Of a stretch of DNA of 64,000 nucleotides, positions 41,365 to 50,390 are shown piece after piece. Below the pieces are notes generated by a model. The model made no database searches, was not told the origin of the DNA, and worked only from the letters and a program-made list of their open reading frames with translations. Positions within the stretch are counted from its first letter, which is position 1. The number at the start of each line of letters is the position of its first letter. The position numbers and the translations under genes are program-made. Where the stretch lies: positions 5,890,001-5,954,000 of the forward strand of contig NZ_CP107905.1 of NCBI RefSeq assembly GCF_036014015.1. Direction: 5' to 3'. The DNA is from Streptomyces sp. NBC_00457 (GTDB lineage: Bacteria; Actinomycetota; Actinomycetes; Streptomycetales; Streptomycetaceae).

Positions 41365-41402
41365 GCGCCCCGTCAGGGGCGCGGGGAACTGCGCGACCAG
41401 CC
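41365..41402. repeat. Dispersed hairpin repeat, copy 2
   Basis: GCGCCCC-GTCA-GGGGCGC stem-loop followed by the same 27-base element (41376-41402) as at 28351-28377. It lies between two convergent genes, where it may act as terminator. Confidence 0.75.
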
Positions 41403-41453
41403 ACAACGGACCGATAGACGGCGTACCAGCGGAGCTGAACGGCGAGTCCCCGC

Positions 41454-42764
41454 TCACCCCGCCCGGTCGAGCAGCAACACCGCCACGTCGTCAGTCAACT
41501 CGCCCCCATTGAGCGCCCGCACCTCATTGACGACCGCCCGCAACAACGCCTCCCCACCCAACCCCTCGGACAGCTGCCGACGGACAAGCGACACCATCCC
41601 GTCCTGACCGAGCCGCTCCCGCCCCTCACCGACATGCCCCTCGATCAGCCCGTCGGTGTAGAGCATCAGGCTCCACTCCCGCCCCAGCTCCACCTGCGTC
41701 CGCGGCCACCGCGCACCGGGCAGCAGCCCGATCGCCGGCCCGTTGTTGTCATGCGGCAGCAACCGCGCGGGCCGCCCCGGCCGAGCGACCAGCGGCGCCG
41801 GATGCCCCGCAAGGCACAGCCCCGCCCGCCGCCCGTCCGGCGCGATATCCACCGTGCACAGCGTCGCGAAGATCTCCTCGTCGGCGCGCTCATGCTCCAG
41901 CACCTGCTGCAACGTGCCGAGCAGCTCATCCCCGCACAGCCCCGCCAGGGTCAGCGCCCGCCAGGCGATCCGCAGCTCCACGCCGAGCGCCGCCTCATCC
42001 GGGCCATGCCCGCAGACGTCGCCGATCATGGCGTGCACCGTGCCGTCCGGCGTGCGGACGACGTCGTAGAAGTCACCGCCGAGCAGCGCCCGCGAGCGCC
42101 CCGGGCGGTATCGCGCGGCGAACCGCAGCGAGGAGCCCTCCAGCAGCGGCGTCGGCAGCAGGCCGCGTTCCAGGCGCCGGTTCTCCTGCGCCCGCATCCG
42201 GCCCTCGGCGAGCCGCCGCTCGGCCGTGTCGGAACGTTTCCGCTCCACGGCGTACCGGATCGCCCGGCTCAGCAGCCGGCCGTCCAGTTCATCCCGGAAG
42301 AGGTAGTCCTGCGCGCCCACACGGACCGCCTCGGTGGCGCGCTCGGTGTCGCCGGACGCGGTCAGCGCGAGAACGGCGTGCCGGGGCGCGAGCTCGAGGA
42401 CGTGCTTGAGTACGGCCAGCTCGTCCTCGTCATCGGCCCGGCCGGGCGCGGGCAGCGCGAGGTCGAGCAGGATGCAGTGGACGTCGTCGGTCAGCAGCCG
42501 CTCGGCCTCGGTGAGATTGCGGGCCGTGCGGATGCGGATCGGCTTGCCGGAGGAATCGAGCAGTTCGGGCACGATCGGCGAGCCGCCGGGATCGTCCTCG
42601 ATCACCAGCAGGGTCAGGTTCGCGGCACTGCCGCTCGAGTTGTCGACCGGCTCTGCCGTGCGCGGGGCCTCTTGCTTGGAGGGGCCGCGCACTGTGGACG
42701 CGGCCGGCGCCTGACCACTTTCCACGGCCGGGACTGCTCTCTGCCGCGGTACGGGTACGGGCAT
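41454..42764 (-). CDS. Response-regulator-linked PP2C/SpoIIE phosphatase
   Basis: A 436-residue protein from an ATG at 42764 behind GAAGGA. A disordered N-terminus (1-50) precedes a receiver domain (about 53-175) with VIEDDPG, Asp in ILLDLALPAPG and a DYLFRDEL end in which Lys is replaced by Arg. A short coiled linker leads to a PP2C-like SpoIIE domain (about 215-435) with GGDFYDVV, IGDVCGHGPDEA and TDDVAVLLLD metal-binding acids. Such proteins dephosphorylate anti-sigma-factor antagonists. No anti-sigma partner adjoins; the ORF can be read longer at the N-terminus but with poor coding bias. Confidence 0.9.
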   Translation of the reverse strand: MPVPVPRQRAVPAVESGQAPAASTVRGPSKQEAPRTAEPVDNSSGSAANLTLLVIEDDPGGSPIVPELLDSSGKPIRIRTARNLTEAERLLTDDVHCILLDLALPAPGRADDEDELAVLKHVLELAPRHAVLALTASGDTERATEAVRVGAQDYLFRDELDGRLLSRAIRYAVERKRSDTAERRLAEGRMRAQENRRLERGLLPTPLLEGSSLRFAARYRPGRSRALLGGDFYDVVRTPDGTVHAMIGDVCGHGPDEAALGVELRIAWRALTLAGLCGDELLGTLQQVLEHERADEEIFATLCTVDIAPDGRRAGLCLAGHPAPLVARPGRPARLLPHDNNGPAIGLLPGARWPRTQVELGREWSLMLYTDGLIEGHVGEGRERLGQDGMVSLVRRQLSEGLGGEALLRAVVNEVRALNGGELTDDVAVLLLDRAG

Positions 42765-43083
42765 TGTGTTGGGTTCCTTCCCTCCCCCCGAGGGCATGGC
42801 CGGGGGACGAGGAAGTCCTCCCACCGACCGGGACCATAGCGGTTGTCGACGCCGTAAAGGAATGGTGTGACGCACGCCGCTCGGCACTCGGCCGCTGTCA
42901 TATGCCGCTTTCCGTACCGCAGTTGGACAGGGCGACCACGAGACGGGGATGACGAAGGTCACGTCCGCGGATGTTTGAACGGCCGTGCCGGGTGGGCCAG
43001 ATCACGTGGTGCGAGTCACGAAACGGACGGACTGTTACACATCCGTACGTACGTGAGCGGCGAGGGACTTGCCCGACGAAACC
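42765..43083. other. Noncoding stretch between phosphatase and NlpC/P60 genes
   Basis: 319 bases without a gene I can support. It should hold the promoter of the phosphatase gene (minus strand); TATGGT read on the minus strand around 42836 could be a -10. A CGTACGTACG palindrome lies near 43045. Nothing else stands out. Confidence 0.4.
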
Positions 43084-44172
43084 TCACGCCCCCGGCCGCA
43101 CCACCCCGAGTATCGGCATCGACCCGGCGCCCGCGATCGTCACCGTCCGCCCCGGCCGCGGGGCGTGGACGATCGCGCCGTCGCCGATGTACATCGCGAC
43201 ATGGCTGGCGTCGTCGAAGTAGATGATGAGGTCGCCGGGGAGCATGTCCTTGACGTCGACCGACTTCAGCTGCTTCCACTGCTCCTGCGAGGTGCGCGGA
43301 ATCACATCGCCGGCCGCGAGCCAGGCCTGTGAGGTGAGGCCCGAGCAGTCGTACGTCTGAGGGCCCTCGGCGCCCCACTCGTACGGCTTTCCGACCTGGG
43401 CCGTCGCGTACGCGACCGCCTTCTTGCCCGCCGCGGTGGCCTTGCCCTGCACGTCGTCGAGGACGCCGGTGTCGAGCCAGGCGGTCTGCGCCTCGTACGC
43501 CGCCTGGCGCTCCAGCTCGGCGAGGCGCTTCTTCTCGTCCTTCTCCAGCTCGGACTCGAGCTTCTCGGCCGCCGCGATCTGCTTCTTGATCTTCTTCTGG
43601 GCGGTCGCCTTGGCCTTGCGGTTGGCCTCCAGCTTCTTCCACTGGGCGGAGGCGTCCTTGGCGTACTGCTCCAAGTCCTGCTGGGTGCGGGTCATTTCCT
43701 GGATCAGGGCCTTGGTGGCGCGCTCGCCCTGCAGTACACGGCCCGCGCCGTCGAGGAACTGCTGAGGGTTGTCACTGAGCATCAAATGCGCCTCGTCCGG
43801 CAGCCCGCCGCTGCGGTACTGGGCGCGGGCCGCCGCGCCGGCGCGCTTCTTGAGGTCGTCCAGCCTCGCCTGGCCCTGGACGATCTTGTTGGCCAGGCCG
43901 ACGATCTCCGCGGACTGCTGCTTGGCCTTCTCCTCCGCGGCGTTGTACGCGTCCGTGGCGGCGGCGGCCTCGCGGTAGAGCCTGTCGATCTTCTCGCGGA
44001 CGACCTCAAGCTCCGCGTTCGTGACGGGAGTCGAGGAAGCGGACGCGGACGCCGGGGGAGTCGGCGTGGGGGTCGGTGCGGCGAATGCCATGCTGGGTGC
44101 TGCCGCCAGCACGGTGACCGCACAGACCACGGTCACGGCCGCCGAGATCAGGCCCCGCTTGCCCGTACCCAT
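43084..44172 (-). CDS. Secreted NlpC/P60 peptidoglycan endopeptidase
   Basis: A 362-residue secreted cell-wall hydrolase. The signal peptide covers about residues 1-31 (GLISAAVTVVCAVTVLAAAPSM, cleavage after AFA). A long coiled coil spans about 55-230, like RipA/FtsEX-linked hydrolases. The C-terminal NlpC/P60 domain has catalytic Cys in YDCSGLTSQAW, His in DASHVAMYIGDG and a third polar residue in IVHAPRPG. It probably cleaves the peptide stems of peptidoglycan. The ATG at 44172 follows GGGGGC. The 248-base upstream gap holds no gene. Confidence 0.92.
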   Translation of the reverse strand: MGTGKRGLISAAVTVVCAVTVLAAAPSMAFAAPTPTPTPPASASASSTPVTNAELEVVREKIDRLYREAAAATDAYNAAEEKAKQQSAEIVGLANKIVQGQARLDDLKKRAGAAARAQYRSGGLPDEAHLMLSDNPQQFLDGAGRVLQGERATKALIQEMTRTQQDLEQYAKDASAQWKKLEANRKAKATAQKKIKKQIAAAEKLESELEKDEKKRLAELERQAAYEAQTAWLDTGVLDDVQGKATAAGKKAVAYATAQVGKPYEWGAEGPQTYDCSGLTSQAWLAAGDVIPRTSQEQWKQLKSVDVKDMLPGDLIIYFDDASHVAMYIGDGAIVHAPRPGRTVTIAGAGSMPILGVVRPGA

Positions 44173-44420
44173 ACCACTGCCCCCAAACTGATTTACCGTC
44201 AGTAACTTACGGACACCCGGGGGATCGTGCCACGAGAGGGCACAAAACGACAGAGGCAAGGACTCTCTCCCCCCGTTCAACCGCTGCTACGACGATCTCC
44301 CCGCCTTTGAGACGAACCACTCCCGGAGATCGTTCCCGCTCGTCCGGCCGCGCGGGGAAACGAGAGGGAAACCTGTCCGGTCCTGTGCCCCAAGCCGTCA
44401 GGTCCCGCACCCCGGAACCG

Positions 44421-45269
44421 TCAGAACCTGGGCGCCAACGCCGCCCAGCGCACGGTCACTTCACCCTGCCGCCAGCGCACCGGCCCGTCCGTCACCGGCC
44501 AGTCGGCGGTCAGATCCCGGACCGCGCGCATCCAGCGCTGGCGGGCGCCGTAGGAGGCGTAGGGCGCGGCAGCCGCCCAGGCGCGGTCGAAGTCGCGCAG
44601 GAAGGCATGGACCGGTTCGCCGGGGACATTGCGGTGGATGAGCGCTTTCGGGAGGCGCTCGGCGAGGTCCGACGGCCGCTCCAGGGAGCCGAGTCGGGTC
44701 GCGAACGTCACCGTGCGCGGCCCCTCCGGACCGAGCGCCACCCACACATGCCGCCGCCCGATCTCGTCGCAGGTGCCTTCGACGAGCAGTCCGCCGCCCG
44801 AGCCGTTCGCCCGGGGCGCGAGCCGGGCGCACAGCCGCTCCCAGACCCCCGCGACCTCGTCCTCGTCGTACTGGCGCAGCACGTTGGCGGCGCGGACGAG
44901 CAACGGCCGCTGAGGGATGGGAATTTCGAACCCGCCGTGCCGGAACACCAGCCCCTCGCGCTCGTACGGCCGTGCCGCCGCGACCCGCGCCGGTTCGATC
45001 TCGACGCCGACGACCCGCGCGCGTGGGGCGACCGTACGGAGGCGGCCGAGCAGTTCGACGGCCGTCCAGGGGGCCGCGCCGTAGCCGAGGTCGACCGCGA
45101 CGGCGTCGGCGCTGCGGCGCAGTGCGGCACCGTGCGTGGCCGCGATCCAGCGGTCCATGCGGCGGAGCCGGTTCGGGTTGGTGGTCCCGCGCGTCACTGT
45201 TCCCACGATGGGGGTCCCCCCGCTCGAGCGAAGTCGAGAGTGGGGGAGGGCCGTCGCGCGGGAGGTCAT
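44421..45269 (-). CDS. Class I SAM-dependent methyltransferase
   Basis: A 282-residue protein. The SAM-binding core begins at VDLGYGAAPWTAVELL (motif I, DLGxG form), followed by VVGVEIEPARVAAARP with the ribose-binding Glu, and LLVRAANVLRQYDEDEV. The substrate is unclear. The first 20 residues are coded by a dispersed hairpin repeat (45210-45250), which suggests either a repeat inserted at the start of the gene or a true start further in at GTG/ATG codons near MDRWIAATHG. It is divergent from mshA. Confidence 0.8.
   Translation of the reverse strand: MTSRATALPHSRLRSSGGTPIVGTVTRGTTNPNRLRRMDRWIAATHGAALRRSADAVAVDLGYGAAPWTAVELLGRLRTVAPRARVVGVEIEPARVAAARPYEREGLVFRHGGFEIPIPQRPLLVRAANVLRQYDEDEVAGVWERLCARLAPRANGSGGGLLVEGTCDEIGRRHVWVALGPEGPRTVTFATRLGSLERPSDLAERLPKALIHRNVPGEPVHAFLRDFDRAWAAAAPYASYGARQRWMRAVRDLTADWPVTDGPVRWRQGEVTVRWAALAPRF
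45210..45250. repeat. Dispersed palindromic repeat at the methyltransferase start
   Basis: A GGGGG-TCCCCC turn is followed by CGCTCGAGCGAAGTCGAGAG and TGGGGGA; the inner CTCGA-GCGAAG-TCGAG forms a hairpin. This CTCGAGCGAAG element is a common dispersed repeat in Streptomyces genomes. Here it is inside the 5' end of an ORF. Confidence 0.6.
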
Positions 45270-45438
45270 AGCTACGAGGGTATGTGAACGCACATCGACC
45301 TCGAACGGTTGAGCGACCACCGGTAATGATTCGGCAAAGAACCCGGAACAGGAAATGGAGTGCCATCGTCCGGTGTTCCTCCTCTGGAGGGCCCGCACGT
45401 CCTCCCGAAGGCATGCCCGGAACAAGGAGGAACGCCAC

Positions 45439-46776
45439 GTGAGCCAGTACGTCAGCAGGCTCGGACGGCGCTCCCCGGCCGCGCACCCGCGGCTGCGGCT
45501 GCACCGCCGTCCCCGCCGTGTCGCGATGCTCTCCGTGCACACCTCACCGCTCCACCAGCCGGGCACCGGCGACGCCGGCGGCATGAACGTCTACATCGTG
45601 GAGCTGGCGCAGCGCCTCGCAGCCATCAACATCGAGGTGGAGATCTTCACGCGCGCCACCACCGCCGCCCTCCCCCCGACCGTCGAACTCGCCCCCGGCG
45701 TCCTCGTCCGCCATGTCGACGCGGGCCCCTACGAAGGCCTCGCCAAGGAAGACCTCCCGGCCCAGCTGTGCGCCTTCACCCACGGCGTCATGCAGGCCTG
45801 GGCCGGCCACCGCCCCGGCTACTACGACCTCGTGCACTCGCACTACTGGCTCTCCGGCCATGTCGGCTGGCTCGCCGCCCAGCGCTGGGGCGTCCCCCTG
45901 GTGCACGCCATGCACACCATGGCCAAGGTCAAGAACGCCAACCTGGCCGACGGCGACACCCCCGAGCCCGCCGCCCGCGTCATCGGCGAGACCCAGATCG
46001 TCACCGCGGCCGACCGGCTCATCGCCAACACCGCGGAAGAGGCCGAGGAGCTGGTACGGCACTACGCCGCCGAGCGCGGCAAGGTCGCCGTGGTCCACCC
46101 CGGCGTCAACCTCGAACGCTTCAGCCCGGCCGGTGGCCGCGCCGCCGCCCGCGCCCGCCTCGGCCTCCCGCAGGACGCCCTGATCCCGCTCTTCGCGGGC
46201 CGCATCCAGCCCTTGAAGGCCCCCGACGTACTGCTGCGCGCGGTCGCCGTCCTTCTCGACGAGCGCCCCGAGCTGCGCTCCCGCATCCTCGTCCCCGTCG
46301 TCGGCGGCCCCAGCGGCAGCGGGCTCGCCAAGCCGGAGGGCCTGCAGAAGCTGGCCGCCCGGCTCGGGATCGCGGATGTCGTACGGTTCCGCCCGCCCGT
46401 CGGCCAGGACCAGCTCGCGGACTGGTTCCGGGCTGCCTCCGTGCTGGTCATGCCGTCCTACAGCGAGTCCTTCGGCCTGGTCGCCATCGAGGCGCAGGCG
46501 GCGGGCACGCCGGTGCTCGCGGCAGCGGTCGGCGGCCTTCCGGTGGCGGTACAGGACGGACGTACCGGATTCCTCGTCCAGGGACACAACCCCGTCGACT
46601 ACGCGCGCGTGCTGGGCGATTTCGCCGACGACCCCGCGCTGTCGGGACGCATGGGCGCGGCAGCCGCCCGGCACGCGCAGTTCTTCGGCTGGGACACCGC
46701 GGCGGCCGCCACGGCGGACGTCTACACGGCGGCGACCCAGTCGTACCGCCGTCGCGTACGCTCCCACCATGGCTGA
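45439..46776 (+). CDS. mshA: D-inositol-3-phosphate glycosyltransferase MshA
   Basis: A 445-residue GT4-family enzyme, first step of mycothiol synthesis: UDP-GlcNAc plus 1L-myo-inositol 1-phosphate. Family motifs are clear: [21 protein letters not shown] for substrate binding, the SHYWLSG and HTMAKVKN blocks, [11 protein letters not shown], and the nucleotide-sugar end [18 protein letters not shown] with its Glu residues. AAGGAGGAACGCCAC precedes the GTG at 45439. The stop overlaps the next gene by eight bases. Mycothiol is the actinobacterial low-molecular-weight thiol, supporting the taxonomic call. Confidence 0.93.
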   Translation: MSQYVSRLGRRSPAAHPRLRLHRRPRRVAMLSVHTSPLHQPGTGDAGGMNVYIVELAQRLAAINIEVEIFTRATTAALPPTVELAPGVLVRHVDAGPYEGLAKEDLPAQLCAFTHGVMQAWAGHRPGYYDLVHSHYWLSGHVGWLAAQRWGVPLVHAMHTMAKVKNANLADGDTPEPAARVIGETQIVTAADRLIANTAEEAEELVRHYAAERGKVAVVHPGVNLERFSPAGGRAAARARLGLPQDALIPLFAGRIQPLKAPDVLLRAVAVLLDERPELRSRILVPVVGGPSGSGLAKPEGLQKLAARLGIADVVRFRPPVGQDQLADWFRAASVLVMPSYSESFGLVAIEAQAAGTPVLAAAVGGLPVAVQDGRTGFLVQGHNPVDYARVLGDFADDPALSGRMGAAAARHAQFFGWDTAAAATADVYTAATQSYRRRVRSHHG

Positions 46777-47269
46777 GGTACCGAAGGCAGCGCAGGTCAT
46801 CGAGGGTTTCCTGAAAGACGCCGAACTCGAGTGGGAGAGCCCCGAGCCCGGCAACTACGTCGTGAAACTCCCCGGCACCCGCAAGCTCTCCACGACCGTC
46901 TCCCTCCTCGTCGGCCGCCACTCCCTCTCCCTCAACGCCTTCGTCGTCCGCCACCCCGACGAGAACGAGGGCGGCGTCCACCGCTGGCTCCTGGAGCGCA
47001 ACCTCAAGCTGTACGGCGTCAGTTACGCCGTCGACCCGCTCGGCGACATCTACGTCACCGCCAAGCTCCCCCTCTCCGCCGTCACCCCGGACGAGGTCGA
47101 CCGGCTGCTCGGCCAGGTCCTGGAGGCGGCGGACGGCTCTTTCAACACCCTCCTGGAGCTCGGTTTCGCGTCCGCGATCCGCAAGGAGTACGAGTGGCGG
47201 GTGTCGCGCGGCGAGTCGACCCGCAATCTGGATGCGTTCATGCATCTGATCCAGCGACCCACTGACTGA
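46769..47269 (+). CDS. YbjN-family protein
   Basis: A 166-residue protein with the YbjN fold, a type-III-secretion-chaperone-like alpha/beta pattern: [58 protein letters not shown] and a helical end [17 protein letters not shown]. YbjN proteins are linked to sensory transduction and stress tolerance with no defined reaction. It overlaps mshA by eight bases and also has TACGCT six bases before its ATG, so it may have its own leaderless transcript. A strong terminator follows. Confidence 0.85.
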   Translation: MAEVPKAAQVIEGFLKDAELEWESPEPGNYVVKLPGTRKLSTTVSLLVGRHSLSLNAFVVRHPDENEGGVHRWLLERNLKLYGVSYAVDPLGDIYVTAKLPLSAVTPDEVDRLLGQVLEAADGSFNTLLELGFASAIRKEYEWRVSRGESTRNLDAFMHLIQRPTD

Positions 47270-47290
47270 TCTCAAGGTCCGGACTAACTA

Positions 47291-47322
47291 ACCCCTGCAC
47301 GACCTCTTCCCGGTGCAGGGGT
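47291..47322 (+). terminator. Terminator of mshA-ybjN
   Basis: ACCCCTGCAC and GTGCAGGGGT form perfect ten-base arms with a 12-base loop, 22 bases after the stop codon. Confidence 0.8.
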
Positions 47323-47400
47323 CTCGTGTCATGCTCACCGCCGACGCAGATCTGAACGTCGTTCACATCCATGAAGAGCCGCATGGAAGGACGATCAGCC

Positions 47401-49062
47401 ATGATCCATCAGCACGGAACGGGAGTCACACGACGCACTCTGCTCGCCGCCGCCACAGCGGTGGCAGCCACCGCCGCCACCGGCGGCACGGCACAAGCCG
47501 CCGAAGTCCACGCCCTCTGGCGGGAGTTCACCCGAACCCCCTTCACTCACCCGCAGATCCCGTACATCGGCCGCGCGGGTTGCCACCGCGGAGCGACCCG
47601 CTTCCCGCGCCGCCCGGTCGTCGCCGACATCCGGAAGTACGGCGCCGTGGCGGACGGCACGACCGACTCCGCCCCCGCGATCAACCGTGCCATCGCCGCT
47701 GCCGGCCGGGCCGGCGGTGGCACGGTGTCCATCCCGCCCGGCACCTTCCGCATCGACGACGTCATCCGCATCGGCCACTCGAACGTGGTCCTCCGCGGCG
47801 CCGGCAGCGGCCGTACGACGCTGTACGCGACGAAGAACCTCACCGAACTCATCGGCGTGTACGGATCGCGCTACGGCGGCGACAAGTCGTCGTGGTCATG
47901 GGCGGGAGGCCTGATCTGGCTTGCCCCGACGGCCCGTTGGGAGTCACTCACAGCCGCCATCCGTGCCAAGACCTGGCCTTTCGAAGGGTGGACCGGCAAC
48001 AAGCGCGACGAGTGGCGGACGCTGACGACCGTAGCCCCCGCCCGCCAGGGCTCCTGGACGGTCACCGTGGCGGACCCGTCGAAGCTCCGCCCCGGCACCC
48101 TCGTTCTCCTCCGCCTCGCCGACGACCCCGACCACACACTCCTGAAGCACATGTGCGGCGGCGGCCCCGGCCCCGAGGCGTACCCCTGGGAGGACAAGAC
48201 GAAGCTGACCTCGTACGTCCCCTACGAATGGCCCGTCCGCATCGCCCACGTCCGCGGCCACAAGGTCACCCTCGAACGCCCGCTCCCTCTCGACGTACGC
48301 CCGGAGTGGGACCCCCGACTGACCACGCACGTAAGGGAGTTGACGGGCGCCGGTGTCGAGGGCCTCACCCTGGAGGCGGCGCACACCCCGCAGCAGCCGC
48401 ACCTGCTGGACAACGGGCACAACGGCGTCGTACTTCAATGCGCCTACGACTGCTGGGTGGACGACGTGACGGTCCATCACGTCGACAACGGCTTCGGCCT
48501 GGTGGCGGCCTCCGCCTGCACACTTCGCCGCACGCGCGTGTCGGGCCGGGGCGCCCATCACCCGTACTTCTGCCGCGAGGGCTCGCACGACAACCTCGTC
48601 GAGGACTTCACGATCGACCGGCGCACCGCCCCCGCCCCGACAGGAACCCAGCTGCACGGCATCAACGTCGAGGGCCTGTCGTCGTACAACGTCTGGTCGC
48701 GAGGCGACATGGGGATGGGCACCTTCGACAGCCACCGCGGCCTGCCCTTCGCGAACGTCCGCACCGACATCACCGTCGACAACACCGGCCGGCACGGCGG
48801 CGACGCGACCGCGGGCCCGCTGTTCGGCGCCCGCTTCACGCACTGGAACATCCGGGTGACCAACGGCCGCGCGGGCCTGATGAAGATCGACGGCCTGGCC
48901 CCCTGGTCCGCCACGGTCGGCATCAACGAGGTGCGCGAGTTCGACCAGATCGACGTTCCCGACTTCACCGGCGACCTGCACTCCCGCCTTGAGTTGTACG
49001 GCACCACGGACGCCGTACGGCCGCGCAATCTGTACGACGCTCAGCGCGCGCTGATGCGGTAG
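47401..49062 (+). CDS. Tat-exported right-handed beta-helix (pectate-lyase-like) protein
   Basis: A 553-residue secreted protein. A twin-arginine signal VTRRTLLAAATAVAA ends near AQAA (about residue 34). The mature part has the pectate-lyase-superfamily entry ADIRKYGAVADGTTDSAPAI, typical of glycoside hydrolase 28 and 55 or phage-spike-like beta helices, and later HNGVVLQCAYDCWVDDVTVHHV with turns suited to a parallel beta helix. Substrate is likely a polysaccharide but cannot be fixed. ATG 47401 follows GGAAGGA; an earlier in-frame ATG (47371) is less likely. The end overlaps the convergent AraC gene. Confidence 0.85.
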   Translation: MIHQHGTGVTRRTLLAAATAVAATAATGGTAQAAEVHALWREFTRTPFTHPQIPYIGRAGCHRGATRFPRRPVVADIRKYGAVADGTTDSAPAINRAIAAAGRAGGGTVSIPPGTFRIDDVIRIGHSNVVLRGAGSGRTTLYATKNLTELIGVYGSRYGGDKSSWSWAGGLIWLAPTARWESLTAAIRAKTWPFEGWTGNKRDEWRTLTTVAPARQGSWTVTVADPSKLRPGTLVLLRLADDPDHTLLKHMCGGGPGPEAYPWEDKTKLTSYVPYEWPVRIAHVRGHKVTLERPLPLDVRPEWDPRLTTHVRELTGAGVEGLTLEAAHTPQQPHLLDNGHNGVVLQCAYDCWVDDVTVHHVDNGFGLVAASACTLRRTRVSGRGAHHPYFCREGSHDNLVEDFTIDRRTAPAPTGTQLHGINVEGLSSYNVWSRGDMGMGTFDSHRGLPFANVRTDITVDNTGRHGGDATAGPLFGARFTHWNIRVTNGRAGLMKIDGLAPWSATVGINEVREFDQIDVPDFTGDLHSRLELYGTTDAVRPRNLYDAQRALMR

Positions 49063-49846
49063 CTGAGGCGATAGCGGCCCGGGTCACCCCGACCAGCTTC
49101 TTGAAGTGCCGCGTCAGATGGGCCTGGTCGTAGAACCCGGTCGCGGTGGCCGTCTCGGCCGGGCTCGCGCCACGCAGCAGCAGGGCGCGGGCGCGGTCGA
49201 CACGGCGGGAGTTGAGGTACTGGTGCGGGGCGATGCCGTAGGCGGTGCTGAACGCCCGTACCAGGTGGGCGGGGTGGGCGTGCAGCAGGCGGGCGGCCTC
49301 GTCGAGGGTGAGGCCGTCGGTGACGCGGGCGTCGAGGAGTTGACGCAGGTCGCCGGCGAGGGCGGGGTCACGGCGCTCCCCGACGGCCGAGCGCGCCCGC
49401 AGATGGGTCCGCAGCCGGTCTCCTACGAGCGTCAGCCTGCTCTCGGCCTCCAGCTCGTCGCCGGGATGGGCGAGCGCGGAGTGCAGTTGGCCCACACGCT
49501 GCCTGAGCACGGGGTCGCGCAGGTCGGGCGAGTCGACGGCGGGCCCGATGAGGTCGTCGGGGAGATGGGTCGCGTCGAGGTACAGGACGCGCTTGCGGAA
49601 GCCGTGCGGGGTGACGGGGGAGCCGTTGTGCGGGACGTGCGGCGGCAGCAGGGACACCGTGTCGTGCGGGGTGCCGTGCTCGTGCCGGTCGAGGTCGTAC
49701 CGTACGGCGCCGTCGTCCACGATGAGCAGCGTCCAGGCCTCGTGGACGTGCATCGGATAGGCGTACTCGGTGAAGTGCGCGTGGAAGACCTCGACGACGC
49801 CCGGGATGTGCGGACGCCAGGCGGAGATGTCACGCCGGGTGGCCAT
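48965..49846 (-). CDS. AraC-family regulator with frameshifted C-terminus
   Basis: A 293-residue ORF from an ATG at 49846. An N-terminal cupin (HAHFTEYAYPMHVHEAWTLL, LPPHVPHNG) is followed by two HTH motifs (LTLDEAARLLHAHPAHLVRAF and ATGFYDQAHLTRHFKKLVG). Normal AraC proteins continue GVTPGRYR. Here VTRAAIASATASA appears instead, because one C seems missing in the CCCGGG at 49078-49083. Restoring it gives VTPGRYRLSYRISAR and a stop at 49041. The tail as given runs antisense into the beta-helix gene. The DNA-binding part is intact, so function may survive. Confidence 0.82.
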   Translation of the reverse strand: MATRRDISAWRPHIPGVVEVFHAHFTEYAYPMHVHEAWTLLIVDDGAVRYDLDRHEHGTPHDTVSLLPPHVPHNGSPVTPHGFRKRVLYLDATHLPDDLIGPAVDSPDLRDPVLRQRVGQLHSALAHPGDELEAESRLTLVGDRLRTHLRARSAVGERRDPALAGDLRQLLDARVTDGLTLDEAARLLHAHPAHLVRAFSTAYGIAPHQYLNSRRVDRARALLLRGASPAETATATGFYDQAHLTRHFKKLVGVTRAAIASATASARAERRTDCAAVRRPWCRTTQGGSAGRR

Positions 49847-49895
49847 GCAAAGAACGTACAAGACGATGGCGTACGACGATCGGCAGTCTCGAAGC

Positions 49896-50321
49896 ATGAG
49901 CACTGAGCCGATTCGCTTCGACACGAAGATCGCCGTCCTCCTGCGCGACGACCTGGAGCCCTGGCAGCGCCTGAACGTCACCGCGTTCCTGGTCAGCGGC
50001 CTGGGCACCCAGGTCCCCGAGGTGATCGGCGAGCCCTACGAGGACGCGGACGGCGTCCGGTACCTGCCGATGTTCCGCCAGCCCGTCCTGGTCTTCGAGG
50101 CCACCAAGGAGACCCTGACGGCAGCCCACGCGCGCGTGCTCTCCCGTTCCCTCCCACGCGCGCTCTTCACCTCCGACCTCTTCGCCACCGGCAACGACCG
50201 CGACAACCGGGCGGCGGTGCGCGCCGTGCCGACCGGGGAGCTGGACCTGGTGGGGCTGGCGGTGTACGGGCCGCGGAACGCGGTGGACAAGGCGGTGAAG
50301 GGGGCGCGGATGCATCCCTGA
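49896..50321 (+). CDS. DUF2000 family protein
   Basis: A 141-residue protein from an ATG at 49896. The family pattern is RFDTKIAVLLRDDLEPWQRLNVTAFL, a VLVFEATKETLTAAHARVLSR middle and AVYGPRNAVDKAVKG at the end. It resembles peptidyl-tRNA-hydrolase-II-like small enzymes. It is divergent from the AraC regulator (49-base gap) and may be controlled by it. Function unknown. Confidence 0.85.
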   Translation: MSTEPIRFDTKIAVLLRDDLEPWQRLNVTAFLVSGLGTQVPEVIGEPYEDADGVRYLPMFRQPVLVFEATKETLTAAHARVLSRSLPRALFTSDLFATGNDRDNRAAVRAVPTGELDLVGLAVYGPRNAVDKAVKGARMHP

Positions 50322-50390
50322 GGTCTCCTGGACCTGGTCCCCTTGCCCGCGCCCCTCAGGGGGAGGGGCGCCAGCCGCCCAGGGCTGCGT

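Noticed and set aside
42765..42962. Longer N-terminus of the PP2C phosphatase
   Set aside because: Coding bias drops before ATG 42764, which has a GAAGGA site.
43040..43060. CGTACGTACG palindrome as operator
   Set aside because: Short alternating palindrome, far from either start, likely by chance.
44173..44420. c-di-AMP (ydaO) riboswitch ahead of the NlpC/P60 gene
   Set aside because: Such switches precede some Streptomyces cell-wall hydrolase genes, but I could not find the conserved core sequence here.
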